In this document: in pieces, positions 31,601 through 41,156 of the stretch
Numbering within the stretch: position 1 is the first letter of the stretch
Layout of the letters: each line of letters starts with the position of its first letter
NCBI GenBank assembly: GCA_024277955.1
Contig: JAJRUE010000054.1
Coordinates: forward strand, 1-47,101
DNA length: 47,101 nt
Source: Alphaproteobacteria bacterium
GTDB lineage: Bacteria; Pseudomonadota; Alphaproteobacteria; Rhodobacterales; Rhodobacteraceae
Direction: 5' to 3'
Made by a program: the position numbers and the translations under genes
The notes under the pieces: generated by a model
The model's database searches: none
What the model saw: the letters and a program-made list of their open reading frames with translations, nothing else
What the model was told of the DNA's origin: nothing

Positions 31601-32653
31601 TCAGCTGGCGGCGGCGCGCATCACCATGCCGAACAGGTCGCGCGGATCGTCCGGATCGGCGAGCATGTCGAGCGGTTCAAAAAAGCCTGTGCCGTTGATG
31701 CGCTCGCGCACGAAGCGCAGGGCCGAAAAGTCCTCGATCGCGAATCCGACGCTGTCGAACAGCGTGATCTGGCGGGCGTCGGTGCGTCCCGGGCTTTCGC
31801 CGCGGATCACCTGCCACAGCTCGTGCACCGGGTGGTCGTCGGCCAGTTGCTGGATTTCGCCCTCGATCCGGGTTTGCGGCGGGTATTCCACGAAGATGTC
31901 GGACCGCAGCAGGATGTCGCGGTGCAGTTCGGTCTTGCCGGGGCAGTCGCCGCCGATGGCGTTGATGTGCACGCCGGCGCCCACCATGTTGTCGGTCAGT
32001 ATGGTCGCGTATTGCTTGTCGGCGGTGCAGGTGGTGATGATCTGGGCGCCTTCGATCGCCTCTTCGGGCGTGGTGCATTTCACGACGTTCAAGCCGCTGC
32101 CGGCCAGGTTGCGGGCGCATTTTTCGGTTGCCGCGTGGTCGATATCGTAGAGCCGCACCGTGTCGATGCCCACGACGGTTTTCATCGCCAGGGTCTGAAA
32201 CTCGCTTTGCGCGCCGTTGCCGATCATCGCCATGGTGGTCGCGCCCCGGGGCGCCAGGTGGCGCGCCGCCATCGCCGAGGTGGCGGCCGTGCGCAGCGCC
32301 GTCAGGATGGTCATCTCCGACAGCAGCACCGGGTAGCCGTTGTCCACATCCGCCAGCAGGCCAAAGGCGGTGACCGTCTGGCGGCCCTCGCGCATGTTCT
32401 TGGGGTGGCCGTTGACGTATTTGAAGCCGTAGACCTCGCCGTCCGAGGTGGGCATCAGCTCGATCACCCCCTGGGCCGAATGGCTGGCGACGCGCGGGGT
32501 CTTGTCGAACACCTCCCAGCGGGCGAAATCGGCCTGGACGTAGTCGGTCAGCTCGGCCAGCATCCTTTCCAGGCCGATGTGATGCACCAGGCGCATCATG
32601 TTCTCGACGCTGACAAAGGGGACGAGGGCGAGGGGCGAGGGTTGGTTGGTCAT
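31601..32653 (-). CDS. Ornithine cyclodeaminase
   Basis: 350 residues of the OCD/mu-crystallin family. The NAD-binding motif is MAMIGNGAQSEFQ; the substrate region includes KYVNGHPKNMREGRQTVTAF and VLLSEMTILTALRTAATSA; VHINAIGGDCPGKTEL carries the catalytic Asp. It converts ornithine to proline with ammonia release. It lies 13 bp downstream of arginase on the same strand, so the pair forms an arginine-to-proline catabolic unit. The long form with the HPKN segment fits true ornithine cyclodeaminase more than the short siderophore or alanine dehydrogenase-like members. Confidence 0.92.
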   Translation of the reverse strand: MTNQPSPLALVPFVSVENMMRLVHHIGLERMLAELTDYVQADFARWEVFDKTPRVASHSAQGVIELMPTSDGEVYGFKYVNGHPKNMREGRQTVTAFGLLADVDNGYPVLLSEMTILTALRTAATSAMAARHLAPRGATTMAMIGNGAQSEFQTLAMKTVVGIDTVRLYDIDHAATEKCARNLAGSGLNVVKCTTPEEAIEGAQIITTCTADKQYATILTDNMVGAGVHINAIGGDCPGKTELHRDILLRSDIFVEYPPQTRIEGEIQQLADDHPVHELWQVIRGESPGRTDARQITLFDSVGFAIEDFSALRFVRERINGTGFFEPLDMLADPDDPRDLFGMVMRAAAS

Positions 32654-32666
32654 CTGGGTCTCCGGG

Positions 32667-33599
32667 TCAGTCGTAGGCGCGGGTCGGGCGGTCGAACACG
32701 CGCCGGCCAAGGGCCGAAGCGGCAAGATCCACCATCACCCGCGCGGTGCGGCCGCGTTCATCAAGAAAGGGGTTGAGTTCGACGAGGTCGAGCGAGGTCA
32801 TCAGCGCGCTGTCGTGCAGCATCTCCATCACCAGGTGGGCTTCGCGCAAGGTTGCGCCGCCGGGCACCGTGGTGCCCACCGCCGGCGCGACGCCGGGATC
32901 CAGGAAATCCACGTCCAGCGACACGTGCAGCGCGCCGCCGGCCGCCGCGACGGTTTCGAGAAAGGCGGCCAGCGGGTCGGCGATGCCGTGTTCGTCGATC
33001 TGGCGCATGTCGTGGTAGCGGATGCGGCTGGCTTCCAGCGCGGCGCGTTCCGGCGCATCGACCGAGCGCAGCCCGAGGATGCAGACGTTGGGTTCCGGGA
33101 TCGGCGCGGCCAGCGGCGGAAAGCCGTCGAACCCCGGCTGGCCGGTCGCATAGGCCAGCGGTGTGCCGTGCAGGTTGCCGCTGGCGCTGGTGACGGGCGT
33201 GTGAAAATCGCTGTGCGCATCGAGCCACAGCACGAATTGTTCGCGCCCCGCAGCGGCGGCATGGGCGGCGACGCCGGACAGCGAGCCGAGCGACAGCGAA
33301 TGGTCGCCGCCCAGAAAGATCGGCAGGCCTTCGGCCATGGTGCGCTGGGCAATTTCGGCCAGCGTTCGGGTCCAGGCGATGGTCTGCGCCAGCGCGTGCA
33401 CCTGGCCTGTGGGCGCCGGGCCGTCCGGGGCGGGGATGTCGATTGCAAGGTTGCCGTGGTCGCGCAGGCTGTGGCCCAGGTCGCCCAGCGCGCGGGCCAG
33501 GCCTGCGGTGCGATAGGCGTCGGGGCCCATCAGGCAGCCCGCGCGCCGCTTGCCGCTGTCCACGGGCGCGCCGATCAGGTGGCAGGTTTCAAGGGTCAT
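32667..33599 (-). CDS. rocF: Arginase
   Basis: 310 residues from ATG 33599, preceded by GGAGAAACACC. Mn-binding motifs are all present: GGDHSLSLG, WLDAHSDFHTP and SLDVDFLDP. The SASGNLHGTPLA loop is the arginase substrate loop (GNxHG) rather than that of agmatinase. It hydrolyses arginine to ornithine and urea. The 100 bp divergent gap to an Lrp-type regulator suggests arginine-responsive control, as with other Roseobacter-type rocF loci; the direct evidence is position only. Confidence 0.93.
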   Translation of the reverse strand: MTLETCHLIGAPVDSGKRRAGCLMGPDAYRTAGLARALGDLGHSLRDHGNLAIDIPAPDGPAPTGQVHALAQTIAWTRTLAEIAQRTMAEGLPIFLGGDHSLSLGSLSGVAAHAAAAGREQFVLWLDAHSDFHTPVTSASGNLHGTPLAYATGQPGFDGFPPLAAPIPEPNVCILGLRSVDAPERAALEASRIRYHDMRQIDEHGIADPLAAFLETVAAAGGALHVSLDVDFLDPGVAPAVGTTVPGGATLREAHLVMEMLHDSALMTSLDLVELNPFLDERGRTARVMVDLAASALGRRVFDRPTRAYD

Positions 33600-33644
33600 G
33601 GTGTTTCTCCGGTTTGTGCTATTTTCATTCGAAACGGTGGGATT

Positions 33645-33678
33645 GTCAGCGGTTGTTTTGTGCAATATGGTGGCTGAC
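33645..33678. promoter_or_regulatory. Candidate operator in the rocF-lrp divergent gap
   Basis: GTCAGC (33645-33650) and GCTGAC (33673-33678) form an inverted repeat around an AT-rich centre (GGTTGTTTTGTGCAATATGG). A second dyad-like TTTCATTCGAAA lies just before it. The location between the two divergent starts fits a binding site for the adjacent Lrp-type regulator. No experimental consensus was matched. Confidence 0.25.
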
Positions 33679-33699
33679 AGATCAAAACGGATAAGCAAA

Positions 33700-34134
33700 A
33701 TGACCACTATGGACGATCTGGACCGGCGGCTGATCGCGCTGTTGCGGCGCGACGGGCGGGCGTCGCTTTCCGACATGGCGCTGGAACTCGGGGTGTCGCG
33801 CGCCACGGTGCGCGCGCGCCTCGAGCGGCTTCAGCACAGCGGCGAAATCGTCGGCTTTACGGTGGTCACCAAAAGCGACCACGCCACCTCGCCGGTGCGC
33901 GGGCTGATGCTGATCGGCATCGAAGGGCGCGGCGCCGACCGGATCATCCGCCAGCTGCGCGGCATCCCCGAGGTGACCGCGGTGCACACCACCAACGGGC
34001 GCTGGGATCTGGTGGTGGAAATCGGCACCGGTACGCTTGAGGCGCTGGACCGGGTGCTGGCGGAAATCCGGCGCATCGAGGGCGTGCTGGTCAGCGAAAC
34101 CAACCTGCTGCTGGCGACGCGCAAGTCGGCCTGA
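33700..34134 (+). CDS. Lrp/AsnC family transcriptional regulator
   Basis: 144 residues. The N-terminal HTH is LDRRLIALLRRDGRASLSDM with recognition helix VSRATVRARLERL; the C-terminal RAM/effector domain runs from about residue 65 (VRGLMLIGIEGRGADRIIRQ) with VTAVHTTNGRWDLVVEIGTG. It is divergent from arginase and ornithine cyclodeaminase, so arginine or ornithine is the obvious candidate effector. ATG 33700 lies shortly before MDDLDRRL, which may itself be the start three codons later. Confidence 0.9.
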   Translation: MTTMDDLDRRLIALLRRDGRASLSDMALELGVSRATVRARLERLQHSGEIVGFTVVTKSDHATSPVRGLMLIGIEGRGADRIIRQLRGIPEVTAVHTTNGRWDLVVEIGTGTLEALDRVLAEIRRIEGVLVSETNLLLATRKSA

Positions 34135-34193
34135 GCGGGGCGGGGTGGCGCCGGCCTGTGCGCCCGACGGAAATCCTGGATCGCCTTTGCCTG

Positions 34194-34258
34194 CAATCCC
34201 GCCCGGCGGCACCGCCGGGCAGCGCCCGACCCGCCCCCGGGCCGGCCGCTGCCCTCCA
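34194..34258. repeat. Dispersed GC repeat, family B, copy 3
   Basis: GCCCGGCGGCACCGCCGGGC (34201-34220) is a perfect-arm palindrome followed by AGCGCCCGACCCGCC, the reverse orientation of copy 2. It ends GCCGGCCGCTGCCCTCCATA. It occupies the gap between the Lrp regulator and ctaA, where the ctaA promoter must lie further downstream. Confidence 0.65.
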
Positions 34259-34399
34259 TATTTCTGCGACAACGATGCAGATACACGACCCTGGTGCGGG
34301 GACAAATGGCTGCGCCGGGGCCTGCGGGCCTTGTTCATCTCGCGGTGCGCGATTAGGGTCGCGCGAAACCCCGGATGACCCGCAAGCCATGAGATTGAG

Positions 34400-35542
34400 A
34401 TGAGCCAGAAACGTTCCATCTTCGAAGAGGTCCAGACCACCGAAAAGGCCGCCGCCCCCACCCCCGGCCTGATCGACCGCGAACGCGGCGGGCGCGGGGC
34501 GATCCGGTTTTGGCTGATGCTGCTGTTCGTGATGGTCATGGCGATCGTCGCGGTGGGCGGCGCGACCCGGCTGACCGACAGCGGCTTGTCGATCACCTCG
34601 TGGAAGCCGCTGGCCGGCGCGATCCCGCCGCTCAGCGACGCCGACTGGCAGGCGGAGTTCCAGGCCTACCAGGCGATCCCCGAATACCAGTTGCAAAACA
34701 AGGGGATGAGCCTATCAGAATTCAAGTCGATCTTCTGGTGGGAATGGGGCCACCGGCAGCTGGCGCGCTCGATCGGGCTGGTCTGGGCGGTCGGATTTTT
34801 CTGGTTTCTGGCGCGCAGGCAGATCCCCACCGGCTGGGCCGGGCGGCTGTTCGGGGTCGGCGTGCTGATCGGCCTGCAGGGGGCCGTGGGCTGGTGGATG
34901 GTGTCTTCGGGGCTGGGGGGCAAGATGCTGGACGTGGCCAGCTACCGGCTGGCGACGCATCTGGGGCTGGCGTTCTTCATCCTCGGGCTGATCGCCTGGT
35001 TCACCTTCCAGCTTGGCCGCAAGGAAGCCGACCTGATCCAGGCGCGCCGGATGCGCGAGGGCGCGCTGGTGCGCCTTGCCGGCGTCCTGCTGGGGCTGGC
35101 GTTCGCGCAGATCCTGCTGGGCGCGCTGGTCGCCGGGATCGACGCCGGGCGCGGCTATACCGACTGGCCCCTGATGGCCGGGCAGTTCTTTCCGCCGGAC
35201 GCATTCGACCTGACCCCGCTGTGGCGCAATTTCTTCGAAGACGACGGGCTGGTGCAGTTCGTGCACCGGATGTGGGGCTATCTGGTTTTCGCCTTCGGGC
35301 TGTTTGTCTGGTGGCGCTCGCGCGCGTCGGGCAACTTGGTGACCCGGCGCGCCTTTGACTGGATGGCGGTGATGCTGTTCGGCCAGATCGTGCTGGGGAT
35401 CATCACGGTGATGAACTCGGCGCCCGTCGATCTGGCGCTGACCCACCAGTTCGGGGCGGTGATCCTGTGGGTGCTGATCCTGCGGGCGCGTTTTCTGGCC
35501 GCCTACCCGGTGGCGCAATCCATCAAGGGGGCCCGCGCATGA
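34400..35542 (+). CDS. ctaA: Heme A synthase (CtaA/Cox15, type 2)
   Basis: 380 residues, eight predicted transmembrane helices. Heme-ligand histidines are in WEWGHRQLARSIG, RLATHLGLAFF, FVHRMWGYLVFAFG and LALTHQFGAVILW. The first helix ends IVAVGGATRLTDSGLSITSW, the family hallmark. It oxidises heme O to heme A for aa3-type cytochrome oxidase in the cytoplasmic membrane. Its stop overlaps the M32 carboxypeptidase start (ATGA at 35539-35542). Confidence 0.95.
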   Translation: MSQKRSIFEEVQTTEKAAAPTPGLIDRERGGRGAIRFWLMLLFVMVMAIVAVGGATRLTDSGLSITSWKPLAGAIPPLSDADWQAEFQAYQAIPEYQLQNKGMSLSEFKSIFWWEWGHRQLARSIGLVWAVGFFWFLARRQIPTGWAGRLFGVGVLIGLQGAVGWWMVSSGLGGKMLDVASYRLATHLGLAFFILGLIAWFTFQLGRKEADLIQARRMREGALVRLAGVLLGLAFAQILLGALVAGIDAGRGYTDWPLMAGQFFPPDAFDLTPLWRNFFEDDGLVQFVHRMWGYLVFAFGLFVWWRSRASGNLVTRRAFDWMAVMLFGQIVLGIITVMNSAPVDLALTHQFGAVILWVLILRARFLAAYPVAQSIKGARA

Positions 35543-37014
35543 GCGCCTATCAAGACCTGATCGCCTACCAGCGCGAAACCGAAGCCCTGGCCCAGGTCGC
35601 GGGCCGGCTGGGCTGGGACCAGGAAACCGTGATGCCCCGTGGCGCCGCGCCGCAGCGGGCCGAAGAAATGGGCGCGATCGAAGCGGTGCTGCACGCGCGC
35701 CGCACCGACGCGCGCATCGGCGACTGGCTGGCGGCGGTGGACGAGGCGGCGCTGGACGACGCGGGGCGCGCCAATCTGCGGCTGATCCGCCGCTCTTACG
35801 AGCGCAACGTCAAGGTGCCCGCCGATCTGGCGAGCGAGATCGCGCGGGTCACCAGCCGGGCCCAGGGCATCTGGGCGGTGGCGCGCGAAGACGAAGATTT
35901 CGCCGCCTTCGCCCCGACGCTGGAAAAGGTGGTATCCCTGCGCCGGCAAGAGGCGCAGGCGCTGGCGGCGGGGGGCGATCTCTATGATGCGCTGCTGGAC
36001 GACTACGAACCCGGCGCGACGGGGGCCGCACTGGAAGCGATGTTCGCCGCCCTGCGCCCGCGCCTGGTGGAACTGCGCGCGGGCGTGCTGGCCGCCGAAG
36101 CGCCGCCGCCGCTGGACCACGGCTTTGACGAGGCGGGGCAACTGGCGCTGTCGCGCGAACTGGCGGCGGTGTTCGGCTATGACTTTGACCACGGGCGGAT
36201 CGACAAGGCGGTGCATCCGTTTTCCTCGGGCTCGGGGCTGGACGTGCGCATCACCACCCGCACCAGCGCGCGCGACCCGTTCAACTGTTTCTATTCCACC
36301 ATCCACGAGGTCGGGCACGCGACCTATGAACAGGGGGTGGACCGCCACCATCTGCTGACCCCGGTGGGCGGCGGCGTGTCGATGGGCGTGCACGAAAGCC
36401 AGAGCCGGATCTACGAAAACCAGCTTGGCCGCTCGCGCGCCTTTACCGGCTTTCTCTACCGGCGGATGCGCGATGTTTTCGGCGATTTCGGGGTGGCGAC
36501 GGAAGAGGATTTCTACAAGCTCGTGAACCGGGTGCAGCCGGGCTACATCCGCACAGAAGCCGACGAGGTGCACTACAACCTGCACATCCTGATGCGTTTC
36601 GACCTGGAACGCGCGGTGATCTCGGGCGATCTGAAGGTTGCCGACCTGCCGGCGGCCTGGAACGAACGCTTTGAGGCCGATTTCGGCGTGGCGGTGGACA
36701 AGCCCTCGAACGGGGTGCTGCAGGATGTGCACTGGTCGGTGGGGCTGTTCGGCTACTTTCCGACCTACACGCTGGGCAACGTCTATGCCGGCTGCCTGCA
36801 CCGGGCGCTGCGCGCGGCGGTGCCGGACCTGGACGACCAGCTGGCGCGCGGCGACGCCACGGCCGCGACCGGCTGGCTACGCGAGAACCTGCAGCGCTAC
36901 GGCGGGCTGCGAGAGCCGCGCGCGACGGTGGAAAAGGCCTGTGGCTTTGCCGCCTCGGAAGCGCCGCTGCTGGAATATCTGGAAGAAAAATTCGCCGCGC
37001 TCTACGCGGTATGA
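35539..37014 (+). CDS. M32 family metallocarboxypeptidase
   Basis: 491 residues. Zinc site HEVGH (His256, Glu257, His260) with third ligand in HESQSRIYEN (Glu286). Other M32 segments are GLDVRITTRTSARDPFNCFY, EADEVHYNLHILMRFDLE and SVGLFGYFPTYTLGNVYAG. It removes C-terminal residues from peptides in the cytosol; the family requires a divalent metal. It is coupled to ctaA by a 4 nt overlap, and its stop overlaps the start of the broken MFS gene. Confidence 0.95.
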   Translation: MSAYQDLIAYQRETEALAQVAGRLGWDQETVMPRGAAPQRAEEMGAIEAVLHARRTDARIGDWLAAVDEAALDDAGRANLRLIRRSYERNVKVPADLASEIARVTSRAQGIWAVAREDEDFAAFAPTLEKVVSLRRQEAQALAAGGDLYDALLDDYEPGATGAALEAMFAALRPRLVELRAGVLAAEAPPPLDHGFDEAGQLALSRELAAVFGYDFDHGRIDKAVHPFSSGSGLDVRITTRTSARDPFNCFYSTIHEVGHATYEQGVDRHHLLTPVGGGVSMGVHESQSRIYENQLGRSRAFTGFLYRRMRDVFGDFGVATEEDFYKLVNRVQPGYIRTEADEVHYNLHILMRFDLERAVISGDLKVADLPAAWNERFEADFGVAVDKPSNGVLQDVHWSVGLFGYFPTYTLGNVYAGCLHRALRAAVPDLDDQLARGDATAATGWLRENLQRYGGLREPRATVEKACGFAASEAPLLEYLEEKFAALYAV

Positions 37015-37804
37015 GCGCGCCCGCCGGCGAGGCGCCGCGCGGCGATGCGCTGGCGGTCTGGATGCTGGCGGTGGGGCCGACGCTGGCGCTGCTGGTGTCG
37101 GCTGGCGCGGGGCGGTGCTGGTTTTTGTCGCGAATCAGATCGGGATATCGACGCCGCTGAACCTCATCGCCGGGCGGCGGCTGCGGCGCGGCGCGCGCGC
37201 CGGGGGCGACACCGGATCGGCCGACAAGGGCAAACTGCGCCTTGCGCTGCGTCATTCGGCGTTCTGGATGCTCGCCGCCGTGTTCGGCCTGTCGACGATG
37301 GTGCACACCATGCTGGTGACCTACTTCATCCCGATTTTCACCGGGCTTGGCATGGTCAAGGCCGACGCGGTTGCAGCCGCCAGCATGGTCGGGCCGTTCC
37401 AGGTTCTGGGCCGTATCGTGCTGATGGTGCAGGGCGTGCGCATCGGCGCGCGCGGGGCGACCCGCGCGGCGCTGGCGGGGCTGGTGCTGGCCTGCGCGAT
37501 TTTGCTGGGGGCGGGCCTCGAACCGCGGCTGGTTTTCCTGTTCGCGGCGATCCAGGGCGCTTCGGTCGGCATGCTCAGCATCCTGCGCCCGGTGCTGATC
37601 GCCGAGACGCTGGGCCGCGCGGGGTTCGGGGCGATCTCGGGCACCATCGCCGCGGTGCCGCTGGTCGCCAGCGCGCTGGCCCCGGTGGTCGGGGCGCTGG
37701 TGCTGACCGCCCTTGGCGTCGGCGGGTTCGTGGCGGTGACACTGACGCTTGCGCTGGTGACCCTGGGTCTGGCGGCGGCGCTGCGCCGGCCCGGTCCCGG
37801 CTGA
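37011..37804 (+). pseudogene. MFS transporter, deleted and frameshifted
   Basis: ATG 37011 overlaps the carboxypeptidase stop and opens with MSAPAGEAPRGDALAVWMLA and a first hydrophobic helix (AVGPTLALLVSAG). That frame ends at TGA 37158-37160. Another frame then carries a coherent MFS second half: VFVANQIGISTPLNLIAGRR, LRHSAFWMLAAVFGLSTMVH, FTGLGMVKADAVAAASMVGP, ILRPVLIAETLGRAGFGAIS and a final helix pair to the stop at 37804. About 140 residues (helices 2-5) are missing near 37100-37112, and the frames differ. Such a product cannot transport. The coupling position suggests an ancestral ctaA-carboxypeptidase-transporter operon. Confidence 0.82.
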
Positions 37805-37829
37805 GGCAACCGGGGAACAAACCCGGCCT

Positions 37830-38260
37830 TCAGCCCGGCTGCACCGGCCATTTCGCGTTCAGGTCGGCCAGCCCGCGCGCGATCAGCTCGCCCAGCACCT
37901 CAAGATCGATGTCGTCGAGCTTGTTCACATACCAGCAGCTTTTCCCGCGCTTGTGCTTGCCCAGCCGGGTAGCGATGTCGCTGTAGGGCGCATAGCCCGG
38001 CATGATGTAGATCGAGTGGCGCGCCTTGGCCGGGCGAAAGCCGGTGGCCAGCGTGTCGCCTTCGCGGCCGCTTTCGTAGGTATAGTGATATTGCCCGTAG
38101 CCGATCATCGACCCGGCCCAGAGCCGCGGCTGAAAGCCGGTCGTCTTGCGAAACAGCGCGTCCAGCGCTTCGGCTTCGCGGCGGCGGCGCGCGGGCAGGG
38201 CGGCGATGAAGGCTTCGACCTCGGTGATGCCGCCCTCGGGGAGGGTCTTGTTGGCCCGGC

Positions 38261-38264
<4 letters not shown>
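37830..38264 (-). CDS. DUF1801 domain-containing protein
   Basis: 144 residues from ATG 38264. The YdhG-like DUF1801 core is visible: LDALFRKTTGFQPRLWAGSMIGYGQYHYTY, then KARHSIYIMPGY and KRGKSCWYVNKLDDIDLEVL. The family is of unknown function, distantly related to the frataxin-like/SCP2 folds in some classifications. The start overlaps the enoyl-CoA hydratase stop (4 nt), so the two are coupled on one transcript. Confidence 0.85.
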
Positions 38265-39046
<782 letters not shown>

Positions 39047-39116
39047 CTTGCGTCCTCTGGTCTGTCGGGCCAAGTCTAGGGCAGTGCCGCCACCGGGGAA
39101 AGAGCAGGGGGAAGAG

Positions 39117-39539
39117 ATGGAACTGAAAATGTCCCGCGACGAGCTGGACGCGTTCATGCACCGGGCGTTCCCGCAGGCGGCCCACGACTATTGCATCGAC
39201 CGGGTGGACGCGGGCGAACTGACGGCGCGCCTGAAGGTGGACGACCGTCACCTGCGCCCCGGCGACACGGTGTCGGGCCCGGCGATGTTCGCGCTGGCGG
39301 ATGTGTCGGTCTATCTGGCGATCCTGGCGGTGATCGGCCCCGAGGCGCTGGCCGTCACCACCAACTGTTCCATCGACTTCATACGCAAGCCCGCCGCCGG
39401 GGTGGACCTGATCGCCGAGGCCAAGCTGCTCAAGCTGGGGCGCGCCCTGGCGGTGGGCGATGTGCTGATCCGCTCGCAGGGGCGCAGCGAACCGGTGGCG
39501 CGCGCGACGCTGACTTATTCGATCCCGCCAAAGCGTTAG
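39117..39539 (+). CDS. PaaI-type hotdog-fold thioesterase
   Basis: 140 residues. Hotdog features: LRPGDTVSGPAMFALADVSV with the substrate-site Asp in the long helix, and TTNCSIDFIRKPAAG in the adjoining strand. Members hydrolyse acyl- or aryl-CoA thioesters. AGGGGGAAG lies directly upstream of ATG 39117. It is divergent from the enoyl-CoA hydratase family gene and precedes the long leader of rplM. Confidence 0.88.
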   Translation: MELKMSRDELDAFMHRAFPQAAHDYCIDRVDAGELTARLKVDDRHLRPGDTVSGPAMFALADVSVYLAILAVIGPEALAVTTNCSIDFIRKPAAGVDLIAEAKLLKLGRALAVGDVLIRSQGRSEPVARATLTYSIPPKR

Positions 39540-39911
39540 CGGAATGGTCCTTGTGAACAAGATCACGTGATCCTTCAGCCAGAATCGCTACTTGCATTGA
39601 CTGGGTGTTTTCCGGCGCGCTGATGGCCGTTTCGGTCTTGAAGAGTTGCGCCGCGATCTTGGGGACGACCGGGGTTGGTATCCGGTCGGAATTCACAGTC
39701 GCCAGCTTTCCAGGGCAGCCGATGACGCGGCGAATGCGGCTTTCCGCCCGGTGGCTGGCGGAGTCGTGAAAAACGAGCCCTTGAGTGGGGTAAAATAATA
39801 CCGTAATTGCAACCCATTGAAAACACGCCAGTTATTTGTTGCTATCGCTCTTGACCCGCTGCGCGATTGCTTTAGAACACCCCAATCCAATCCCACTATC
39901 AGGGTAGCAAC
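39540..39911 (+). other. 372 bp leader/intergenic region before rplM
   Basis: No convincing gene on either strand; two leftward ORFs of 83 and 88 codons lack homology and start signals. From about 39786 it becomes AT-rich (GGGTAAAATAATACCGTAAT), as expected for a ribosomal-protein promoter. The region 39560-39780 might hold a regulatory RNA, but no known fold was recognised. Confidence 0.4.
39851..39878 (+). promoter_or_regulatory. Candidate rplM-rpsI promoter
   Basis: TTGACC (39851-39856), 16 bp, TAGAAC (39873-39878; alternatively TTTAGA from 39871), 34 bases before the rplM ATG. The -35 is strong and the -10 moderate. Confidence 0.45.
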
Positions 39912-40379
39912 ATGAAAACCTTTTCTGCAACTCCGGCAGATATCGACAAGAAGTGGATCCTGATCGACGCCGAGGGCGTTGTTCTGGGCCGTCTTGCCTC
40001 GATCATCGCCATGCGTCTGCGTGGCAAGCATAAACCGACCTTCACCCCGTCGATGGACATGGGTGACAATGTCATCGTGATCAATGCCGACAAGGTGCAG
40101 CTGACCGGCAACAAGCGCGCCGACAAGGTGCACTACTGGCACACCGGCTATCCCGGCGGCATCAAGAGCCGCACCGCCGGCCAGATCCTCGAGGGCGACC
40201 ACCCCGAGCGCGTCGTCATCAAGGCGGTGCAGCGCATGCTGCCCGGCGGCAAGCTGAGCCGCAAGCAGATGACCAACCTGCGCGTCTATGCCGGCGCCGA
40301 GCACCCGCACGCGGCGCAAAACCCGGAAGTGCTGGACGTGAAAGCCATGAACCCGAAAAACACGAGGGTTGCCAAATGA
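39912..40379 (+). CDS. rplM: 50S ribosomal protein L13
   Basis: 155 residues beginning MKTFSATPADIDKKWILIDA. L13 hallmarks: GVVLGRLASIIAMRLRGKHK, FTPSMDMGDNVIVINADKVQ, KVHYWHTGYPGGIKSRTAGQ and RMLPGGKLSRKQMTNLRVY. It assembles early into the large subunit. The stop overlaps the rpsI start by 4 nt (ATGA), the universal rplM-rpsI arrangement. Confidence 0.98.
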   Translation: MKTFSATPADIDKKWILIDAEGVVLGRLASIIAMRLRGKHKPTFTPSMDMGDNVIVINADKVQLTGNKRADKVHYWHTGYPGGIKSRTAGQILEGDHPERVVIKAVQRMLPGGKLSRKQMTNLRVYAGAEHPHAAQNPEVLDVKAMNPKNTRVAK

Positions 40380-40867
40380 CCGATGAAATCAAGACCCTCG
40401 AAGAGCTGAACACCGTCGCCGAAGGCACTCCGGCCCCCGAAGCCGAACCCGCCGTCACCCGCGAGCCGGTTCGCGACGAGCTGGGCCGCGCCTATGCCAC
40501 CGGCAAGCGCAAGGACGCGGTTGCGCGCGTCTGGATCAAGCCGGGCTCCGGCAAGGTCACCGTGAACGGGCGCGAAATGAACACCTATTTCGCCCGTCCG
40601 GTGCTGCAGATGATCCTGCGCCAGCCCTTTACCGTGGCCGGCGTCGCCGACCAGTTCGACGTGGTCGCCACCGTCAAGGGCGGCGGGCTGTCGGGCCAGG
40701 CCGGTGCGGTCAAGCACGGCATCTCGAAAGCGCTGCAGCTCTATGATCCGAGCCTGCGCGCGCCGCTCAAGGCGGCGGGTTTCCTGACCCGCGACAGCCG
40801 CGTGGTGGAACGCAAGAAATACGGCAAGCGCAAGGCGCGCCGGAGCTTCCAGTTCTCCAAGCGCTGA
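40376..40867 (+). CDS. rpsI: 30S ribosomal protein S9
   Basis: 163 residues. A ~38-residue acidic N-terminal extension (TLEELNTVAEGTPAPEAEPA) precedes the S9 domain, as in related alphaproteobacteria. The domain shows YATGKRKDAVARVWIKPGSG, GGGLSGQAGAVKHGISKALQ and the basic tail KKYGKRKARRSFQFSKR, which reaches the P-site tRNA. A strong terminator follows. Confidence 0.98.
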   Translation: MTDEIKTLEELNTVAEGTPAPEAEPAVTREPVRDELGRAYATGKRKDAVARVWIKPGSGKVTVNGREMNTYFARPVLQMILRQPFTVAGVADQFDVVATVKGGGLSGQAGAVKHGISKALQLYDPSLRAPLKAAGFLTRDSRVVERKKYGKRKARRSFQFSKR

Positions 40868-40922
40868 TCCGGTCACGGATCGATCTGCCGGGGCCTGTCC
40901 CCGGCCACCGCCACAAGAACAG

Positions 40923-40954
40923 GGCGCCGCGACCTCCGCGGCGCCTTTCTTTTT
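40923..40954 (+). terminator. Rho-independent terminator of rplM-rpsI
   Basis: GGCGCCGCG (40923-40931) pairs perfectly with CGCGGCGCC (40937-40945) around a 5-base loop, followed by TTTCTTTTT. It lies 56 bases after the rpsI stop. The remaining bases to 41156 contain short AT-rich dyads but no gene. Confidence 0.92.
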
Positions 40955-41156
40955 GCCGCCCCTCCAAATCCGCGCCACCCGGCCGCGCCACGCCGCATAT
41001 GGCAACAATCCTGAGGGCGCCACAGGCATTGTTTCCATAACCCGGAACAAGGGCCGAATTGTCCCCGAGATTTTCTCATTCTGCCGCGACCCCGGCCCAA
41101 ATTTGGCCCAATTCACACCTAGTTAATGGGCGTTAACCACTTAGCCGGGACCGTGA

